DNA of 37,249 bases from a bacterium (GTDB taxonomy: Bacteria; UBA8248). The position numbers and the translations under genes were made by a program. This document shows positions 32,883 to 37,249 of the stretch, one piece after another. The stretch is from assembly GCA_030922375.1 (NCBI GenBank), contig JAVEPB010000140.1, positions 1 to 37,249 of the forward strand, in the 5' to 3' direction. The first letter of the stretch is position 1. Each line of letters opens with the position of its first letter. The notes under the pieces were generated by a model. That model was not told the DNA's origin. It did no database searches and saw only the letters and a list, made by a program, of their open reading frames with translations.

Positions 32883-33677
32883 ATGCCGGACGTGACCGTG
32901 AACGGGGTGAGGCTCCACTATCTGGACAAGGGCGAAGGGCCGGCGATTGTGCTGGTGCATGGGTTTCAGAGCTCGACGTTCGCGTTTCATCCGATTATCG
33001 ATCGCCTCGCCGAGAGCTTCCGAGTACTCGCGCTGGACCTGAGAGGCCACGGGGACTCGGAGAGACCGGCGGGGCCTTACCGGATTCAGGATTTCTCGGA
33101 CGACGTTCTCGCCTTAATCGACGCGCTGGGGCTCAAGCGGGTGGACTACATGGGCCAGAGCATGGGCGGGCGGACGGGTACGCTTTTCGGGGTCGAGCAC
33201 GGCGATCGCCTGAACCGGCTGATGCTGGTCTCTTCGTCGGCGGGGCCACCGTCGGGAGACTACCGCATGCACTTCGAGGGGCTCCTTGCCCAGGCCGGGC
33301 GGGAGGGAATGGCCGCCATATTCGACAGCGAAAATTATCAGAGCCGGGTTCCGCCCCAGCTCAGAGAGGGGGAACTCGCGCGGGAGCTCAGGGAGCGTTT
33401 CCTCAAGAACACGCCGAAGACCTACGCCGCGACGGCGAACGCGCTGTTCACGATGCCGGACCTGGTGGGCCGGCTCGGCGAGATCGGCGCTCCCACCTGG
33501 GTCTGTCACGGCGGGAACGACGCGGGGCCGCTCGAATTCAGCGATGTCTATCTGGAGGGGGTTCCCACCTGCCGGCGGGTGATTATCGCTGGCTCGGGCC
33601 ATCACCCAATCTGGGACAACACCGACAGATTCATGGACGAGGTCGGCGCGTTTCTGGCGGAATTCCCCGTCGGGTGA
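32883..33677 (+). CDS. Alpha/beta-fold hydrolase
   Basis: 264 aa alpha/beta hydrolase (Pfam Abhydrolase_1 type), cytosolic. The oxyanion region is VLVHGFQSS. The nucleophile elbow GQSMGG places Ser93 as the catalytic serine. A likely acid is Asp in HGGNDAG near 213, and the catalytic His is in AGSGHHPIW near 238. LDLRGHGDSERP is the usual strand-4 loop. Substrate unknown: esterase, lactonase, epoxide or C-C hydrolase are all possible. ATG 32883 has GGAGAG about 8 nt upstream. It follows cobS by 150 bp on the same strand but seems unrelated to B12, and is itself followed by a terminator at 33784. Confidence 0.85.
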   Translation: MPDVTVNGVRLHYLDKGEGPAIVLVHGFQSSTFAFHPIIDRLAESFRVLALDLRGHGDSERPAGPYRIQDFSDDVLALIDALGLKRVDYMGQSMGGRTGTLFGVEHGDRLNRLMLVSSSAGPPSGDYRMHFEGLLAQAGREGMAAIFDSENYQSRVPPQLREGELARELRERFLKNTPKTYAATANALFTMPDLVGRLGEIGAPTWVCHGGNDAGPLEFSDVYLEGVPTCRRVIIAGSGHHPIWDNTDRFMDEVGAFLAEFPVG

Positions 33678-33783
33678 GGGTTTCGGGAGCGAAACGACTC
33701 TTTCGGGGCGGAATTCGCGCCCGCAATTAAGCCGCTCCCCCCGCCGCTAAGGCGTTCCGAGGATTGGCCGATAGGTATAAAAG

Positions 33784-33804
33784 CCCCCTTCAGAGGGGTT
33801 TTTA
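33784..33804 (+). terminator. Rho-independent terminator
   Basis: CCCCT at 33785-33789, loop TCAG, AGGGG at 33794-33798, then TTTTT. A short A-run precedes the stem, so it could work in both directions. It lies about 105 bp after the hydrolase stop and before the racemase-like gene's promoter. Confidence 0.75.
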
Positions 33805-33846
33805 TTGATTTAGGGCGAATTCGCGGATTGCCGCATTTGGAAATAG

Positions 33847-33876
33847 TTGCAATTCGCGGAGAAAATTGTCTAAAAT
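33847..33876 (+). promoter_or_regulatory. Candidate promoter of the racemase-like gene with flanking CGCGGA repeats
   Basis: TTGCAA at 33847-33852 and TAAAAT at 33871-33876 are separated by 18 bp and lie about 50 bp before ATG 33925. The ten bases AATTCGCGGA occur at 33818-33827 and again at 33851-33860, 33 bp apart, and the inverted half TCCGCG is at 33876-33881. The arrangement suggests a regulator binding on one face of the helix. Confidence 0.4.
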
Positions 33877-33924
33877 CCGCGTTCTTGATTCTTTTCTTGC
33901 TTTGAGAGGTTTTCGCCCGTACCC

Positions 33925-34596
33925 ATGAATCCGTCTGTCGCCATCATTCACGCCACACGCGCCGCCGTCACCCCTATCGAAGAAACTTTCGCGCGGCTCT
34001 GGCCCGATGCCGAAACCACCAGCCTTCTGGATGAATCCCTGAGCCGGGATCTGGATAGGGAGGGTGAGCTGACCCCGGCCCTGTCGGTCCGCATCGGCCG
34101 GCTCGCCTGTTTCGCGAAAAGCGGCGGGGCGGACGCAATTTTGTTTTCCTGCTCGGCGTTTGGCGATGCCATCGAGGTGGCGCGGGCCTCGATGGACATT
34201 CCGGTCCTCAAACCCAACGAGGCGATGCTCGAAGAAGCGCTGGCGGCGGGCTCGCACATCCGCCTCGTCACGACGTTCAAGCCATCCGTCCAGTCCATGC
34301 TCAAGGAACTCGGCGAAATGAGCCGAAAGCGCGGGCAGGAAATCGAGGCCGACTCGTGTTTTGTACCCGGGGCCCTTGAGGCCCTTTTGTGCGGAGATGG
34401 AGAAAAACACGACTTCCTGATCGCCGAGGCGTTGGCTGATCAACCGCCCTGCGATGTCGTTCTTCTGGGTCAATTCTCGATGGCCCGTGCGCTACCCGCC
34501 GTTACCCAGAAGATCGGCACGAAAGTCCTCACCAGCCCGGACAGCGCCGTCTCGAACCTTCGCGAGCAGCTTTCCCTCGTCAGAGAATCATTCTAG
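33925..34596 (+). CDS. Asp/Glu racemase-fold protein
   Basis: 223 aa, resembling the aspartate/glutamate/hydantoin racemase and arylmalonate decarboxylase family. The first catalytic Cys position is present as Cys76 in ILFSCSAFG. The second, normally in a V-x-L-G-C-T/S motif of the C-terminal half, is VVLLGQFSM here, with Gln183 in place of Cys. Two-base racemisation is therefore unlikely. A one-cysteine isomerase or decarboxylase, or a non-catalytic role, is possible; arylmalonate decarboxylase keeps the other cysteine. ATG 33925 lacks a strong ribosome site (GAGAGG lies about 14 nt upstream). It stands alone between a terminator and the convergent FAD oxidoreductase. Confidence 0.75.
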   Translation: MNPSVAIIHATRAAVTPIEETFARLWPDAETTSLLDESLSRDLDREGELTPALSVRIGRLACFAKSGGADAILFSCSAFGDAIEVARASMDIPVLKPNEAMLEEALAAGSHIRLVTTFKPSVQSMLKELGEMSRKRGQEIEADSCFVPGALEALLCGDGEKHDFLIAEALADQPPCDVVLLGQFSMARALPAVTQKIGTKVLTSPDSAVSNLREQLSLVRESF

Positions 34597-34661
34597 GTTT
34601 CACGCCCGAATTTCAAGCCCAATTTTCCGGGTGTCCGTCTTTGCCAGAAAGCTTTACGGGG

Positions 34662-36260
34662 CTAATGGGCCGTTTCGGCCAACTCCGGGGCCGGAAGTGG
34701 CGTCCACCATTTTTCGAGATTCAAATCATCCGCGATCACGCCCGCCGCGTTGTATCCCGGAGCGCCGTTCAGGCCCCCGCCCTGACAGCTTGATCCGCAG
34801 AGATAAAATCCCTCGAGCGGGGTCCGCATGCCCGAGAGTAGGGGGTGTGGTCGGTTCACGCCGAGCTGCTCTTTTTTGTAGGCCCCCATCCGGACGGCGC
34901 CGTTGACCATGTTCGCGTTTCCCCTCTCGATGTCGAGAGGGGTGAATAGTTTTGCCGCACGAACAGAGTCTCCGGTCAGGTTCGGCGCATACTCCCTCCA
35001 TACGTCGAGGAGCCTCCCGGTCATCTCCTCTTGAATTTCGTCCCATTTTTCGGGGCCTCTCCCCTCGATGCTGTAGGGGGCGCCGGGCCACCAGAAGGCG
35101 ACATGGCCGCCATCGGGGGTGTAGGAGGGGTCGTGCTGGCTGTTGCACGAGCCGTTTCCCATCGGCCGGGTGGGGATTTTTCCCGCGCGGCGCTCTTGGG
35201 CGTTCTGCTCGACTTCCTCGTCGGTATCGGCTCCGAAAATGATATTGAACGACTCGCCGACGGCGGGGTCGTATTCCTCGGCCCGATATATGGGACGCTC
35301 GGAGGTGGCGATGTGGAGCGTCATCAGGGAGTGGAATCCCCAATCCCAAGTCTGGAGTTTCTCATTCACCTCGTTAGGAAAGGCGTCCTCCCCCGCCAGC
35401 CGAATTGAGGTGGGCGCGTTCAGGCCGCTGGCGACAAATTTATTGGCCAGGTGGCGGCTGCCGTCGTCGAGAACGACGCCCGCCGCCCGGCCTCCCTCGC
35501 GGATAACCTCGCGAACCCGGCTGCTCCGGTGGATTTCCCCACCCCGCTCGACGATGAGTTTTTCGAGCGCCCGCGGCAGTTCGAGCGCCCCGCCGCAGGG
35601 GAGGCCCAGTGTCGTTTGGGTCGAGAAAAGACCGGGAAAGAACATGCCGGTTCCGGGTTCATCCTCGACGGTGATCGCGTGGGCGAAGAGCTTGAACAAG
35701 GTGCGCAGGCGGGGGTGCTCAAAGTGAGCGTCGATGGCCCCGGAAATGCTCATCGGTGCGAAGGCGAGTAGATCGCGGCCTTTTTCGCCCTGAACGCGCT
35801 CCGCGATTTCGGCGGGCGGAAGCGGGGTGTGGAAAAGAAAACTCCGCATGAGCGGACCGAGTTCAACGGCATAGCGTTGATGAAGCTCGCGAAATGTATT
35901 CGCGTCTTTTTCCGAGAACCGGGCGATGGAAGCCGCACTTTTTTCGGGGTCCCGGTGAAGGACGATGGCGGAGCCGTCGCGGAAGAGGGCGGCGTGCTGC
36001 ACCGGAGGGGTGAGCCATCTGAACCCGTACCTTCCGAGATCGAGGTCGCCCATGATCGGGAAATCGTCCAGCCCGATGAAAAAGTTCGCGTGCATGTTGG
36101 AGCGGTAACCCGGAAGAAGATATTCGAGGGTGGAAGAGCCGCCGCCGATCTCCTCTTCGCTCTCGAAAACGCCCACCTTGAGGCCGCTCCGCGCCATGTA
36201 AGCCGCGCAAACGAGGGCGTTGTGCCCGGCACCGATCATGATTCCGTCATAGTTTCCCAT
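34662..36260 (-). CDS. FAD-dependent oxidoreductase, phytoene dehydrogenase-like (COG1233 type)
   Basis: 532 aa flavoprotein with an N-terminal dinucleotide-binding motif GIMIGAGHNALVCAAYMA, an acidic strand end at VGVFESEEEIGGGSS, and a C-terminal FAD-binding block GFYLCGSSCQGGGLNGAPGYNAAGV. These place it with phytoene desaturase/carotenoid-isomerase-like (CrtI/CRTISO) and NAD(P)-binding amine-oxidase-like proteins. A carotenoid substrate is not supported by neighbours. ATG 36260 has AGGAGAC about 6 nt upstream. It follows the 2Fe-2S subunit of a molybdenum hydroxylase by 34 bp on the same strand, so all three genes are probably one transcript. Convergent with the racemase-like gene, with 65 bp between. 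Confidence 0.83.
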   Translation of the reverse strand: MGNYDGIMIGAGHNALVCAAYMARSGLKVGVFESEEEIGGGSSTLEYLLPGYRSNMHANFFIGLDDFPIMGDLDLGRYGFRWLTPPVQHAALFRDGSAIVLHRDPEKSAASIARFSEKDANTFRELHQRYAVELGPLMRSFLFHTPLPPAEIAERVQGEKGRDLLAFAPMSISGAIDAHFEHPRLRTLFKLFAHAITVEDEPGTGMFFPGLFSTQTTLGLPCGGALELPRALEKLIVERGGEIHRSSRVREVIREGGRAAGVVLDDGSRHLANKFVASGLNAPTSIRLAGEDAFPNEVNEKLQTWDWGFHSLMTLHIATSERPIYRAEEYDPAVGESFNIIFGADTDEEVEQNAQERRAGKIPTRPMGNGSCNSQHDPSYTPDGGHVAFWWPGAPYSIEGRGPEKWDEIQEEMTGRLLDVWREYAPNLTGDSVRAAKLFTPLDIERGNANMVNGAVRMGAYKKEQLGVNRPHPLLSGMRTPLEGFYLCGSSCQGGGLNGAPGYNAAGVIADDLNLEKWWTPLPAPELAETAH

Positions 36261-36294
36261 TCCGGGTCTCCTACATAATGGTGTGTGGAAGATC

Positions 36295-36762
36295 TCAAGG
36301 GCCGGACAGCCTCCGGACCGCTTTCAAGATTTCCGGGTATGCCCCGCACCGGCAGTAGTGGCCGTTGAGATAGGCTTTCGCTTCCTCGTCTGTGGGAGTG
36401 AAATTCTCGGCGAGAAGCGCTTTAACCGCGAGCATCATCCCCGAGGTGCAAAAAGCGCACTGAAACGCGCCTTCCTCGAGAAATGCCTCTTGAACCGGAT
36501 CGAGCCGTTCTCCCTCGGCGAGGCCTTCGGCAGTGGATATCTCCGCTCCCTCCGGGAGCGTGGAGGCCAGCTTGAGGCAGGAGCTGATCGGATTTCCGTT
36601 CAAAAGCACAGTGCAGGAACCGCAGGCCCCGACGCTACACCCCTCGCGGGCCGCTTTAAGGCCGAGGCGGTCGCGGAGCATGTCCAGAAGGAGGGTATTG
36701 TCCTCGATTTCCACCCTTAGGCCCTCGCCGTTTATCTTGAGGCTGATGGTCCGCCGGCTCAT
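36295..36762 (-). CDS. 2Fe-2S subunit of a xanthine dehydrogenase/CO dehydrogenase-family molybdenum hydroxylase
   Basis: 155 aa small subunit carrying two 2Fe-2S clusters. The plant-ferredoxin-type cluster uses Cys42, 47, 50 and 62 (EGCSVGACGSCTVLLNG and SSC). The second cluster uses Cys102, 105, 137 and 139 (QCAFCTSGMM and HYCRCG). It relays electrons from the molybdopterin site to FAD or another acceptor. The ATG overlaps the stop of the large subunit (ATGA, 4 bp). The medium FAD subunit (CoxM type) is not found between here and the FAD oxidoreductase; it may lie outside the window. Substrate unknown. Confidence 0.93.
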   Translation of the reverse strand: MSRRTISLKINGEGLRVEIEDNTLLLDMLRDRLGLKAAREGCSVGACGSCTVLLNGNPISSCLKLASTLPEGAEISTAEGLAEGERLDPVQEAFLEEGAFQCAFCTSGMMLAVKALLAENFTPTDEEAKAYLNGHYCRCGAYPEILKAVRRLSGP

Positions 36763-37249
36763 CTGGGGCCCTCCACGTCTGGTGCGGAGCCATCCGCCTC
36801 CCGCATCGCCCGAAGCACTTTTTCGGGGGTGATGGGCATGTCGTCCAACCAGATACCCACCGCGTCGTGGATGGCGTTCACGATGGCGGGCTTCAGGGCC
36901 ATCGTTCCGGTCTCGCCCACCCCGCGCGCACCGTAGGGACCCGATTCGAGGGGATTTTCGACGATATCGGTGATGAATTCGCGCGGCAGATCCTCAAAAG
37001 CGGTCAAAGGGTATTCAAGGAACGAGCCGTTCACGAGACGGCCGTCCTCGATTCGCATGGACTCGAACAGGGAGAACCCCAGGGTCATCGCGGCGGCCCC
37101 CTGAACCTGTTCGACGCAGTGCCGGGGGTTGATCGCCCGGCCCACATCGGCGGAGGAAACCAGCCGGGTGACTTTCACGAAACCGGTCTCGGTGTCCACC
37201 TCGACCTCGGCGCCGCTGGCCCCGGCGAACCAGTGTTCGGTCATCCGGG
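36759..37249 (-). CDS. Molybdopterin-binding large subunit of a xanthine dehydrogenase-family enzyme (C-terminal part, cut by window edge)
   Basis: Only the last 160 or so residues are in the window; the gene continues past base 37249. The segment shows the C-terminal CoxL/XdhB-type domain: SADVGRAINPRHCVEQVQGA and the active-site glutamate region SGPYGARGVGETG, whose Glu is the general base in molybdenum hydroxylases. The conserved ending ALKPAIVNAIHDAVGIWLDDMPITPEKVL is split as PAIVNAIHDAVG and PITPEKVL. It would hydroxylate a heterocycle or aldehyde, or oxidise CO; the CO-specific active-site loop lies outside the window, so the substrate cannot be judged. Confidence 0.9.
   Translation of the reverse strand, partial: RMTEHWFAGASGAEVEVDTETGFVKVTRLVSSADVGRAINPRHCVEQVQGAAAMTLGFSLFESMRIEDGRLVNGSFLEYPLTAFEDLPREFITDIVENPLESGPYGARGVGETGTMALKPAIVNAIHDAVGIWLDDMPITPEKVLRAMREADGSAPDVEGPR

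Noticed and set aside
34667-34680. GGCCG-TTT-CGGCC hairpin at the end of the FAD oxidoreductase gene
   Set aside because: It lies within the coding end and has no T-run on either strand, so it is not called a terminator.

Overview
This is a high-GC, tightly packed bacterial window whose central 24 kb (about 8858 to 32731) is a nearly complete adenosylcobalamin (vitamin B12) biosynthesis locus of 20 genes. The host is probably Gram-negative: there is a heptosyltransferase-like TPR protein, GTG starts and ATGA/GTGA overlaps are frequent, and the riboswitch has no strong terminator behind it. The gene mix would fit a deltaproteobacterial, Nitrospinota or Tectomicrobia-like lineage, but nothing in the sequence fixes the taxonomy.

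Left flank (1-8772): a NodB-fold protein that has lost its metal-binding residues, then on the minus strand a Gfo/Idh/MocA oxidoreductase followed by a propionyl-CoA synthetase (PrpE-like). Next come a plus-strand thiamine-diphosphate enzyme with a perfect palindrome upstream, a minus-strand TPR/glycosyltransferase-like protein, and a plus-strand zinc alcohol dehydrogenase.

B12 locus: five blocks. (a) A plus-strand PduX-like L-threonine kinase (8858-9886). (b) Minus-strand cobA then cobB (12033 to 9859), with a TATAAT promoter at 12095-12090. (c) Plus-strand cbiD-cobK (12133-13976), divergent from cobA. (d) A 12-gene minus-strand operon running from cobC at 29873 down to cobM at 13971: cobC, cobQ, cobD/cbiB, cobN, chlI-chlD fusion, cobO, cbiX, cobH/cbiC, cobL (cbiE-cbiT), cobI, cbiG-cbiH fusion, cobM. 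It is headed by a clear cobalamin riboswitch (30270-30120, minus strand) behind a TTGACA promoter. (e) Divergent plus-strand cobU-cobT-cobS, each overlapping the next by 4 bp.

How the genes work together: SUMT makes precorrin-2. CbiX, CbiD and CbiG are markers of the early-cobalt (anaerobic) route, and CobI, CbiH, CobM, CobK, CobL and CobH build the corrin ring. CobB and CobQ amidate, CobO adenosylates, and the PduX-like kinase with CobC supplies (R)-1-aminopropanol phosphate for CobD/CbiB. CobU, CobT and CobS assemble the nucleotide loop. CobN and a ChlI-ChlD fusion, the parts of a late ATP-dependent cobaltochelatase, are encoded beside CbiX, so the locus mixes both insertion strategies. No CobG, CobF, BluB or precorrin-2 dehydrogenase is visible.

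Right flank (32732-37249): an alpha/beta hydrolase, a terminator, an Asp/Glu-racemase-fold protein with only one of the two usual cysteines, and a minus-strand set of a xanthine-dehydrogenase-type molybdenum subunit (cut by the window edge), its 2Fe-2S subunit and a phytoene-dehydrogenase-like FAD oxidoreductase. I saw no tRNA, rRNA, CRISPR array, insertion sequence or phage gene.
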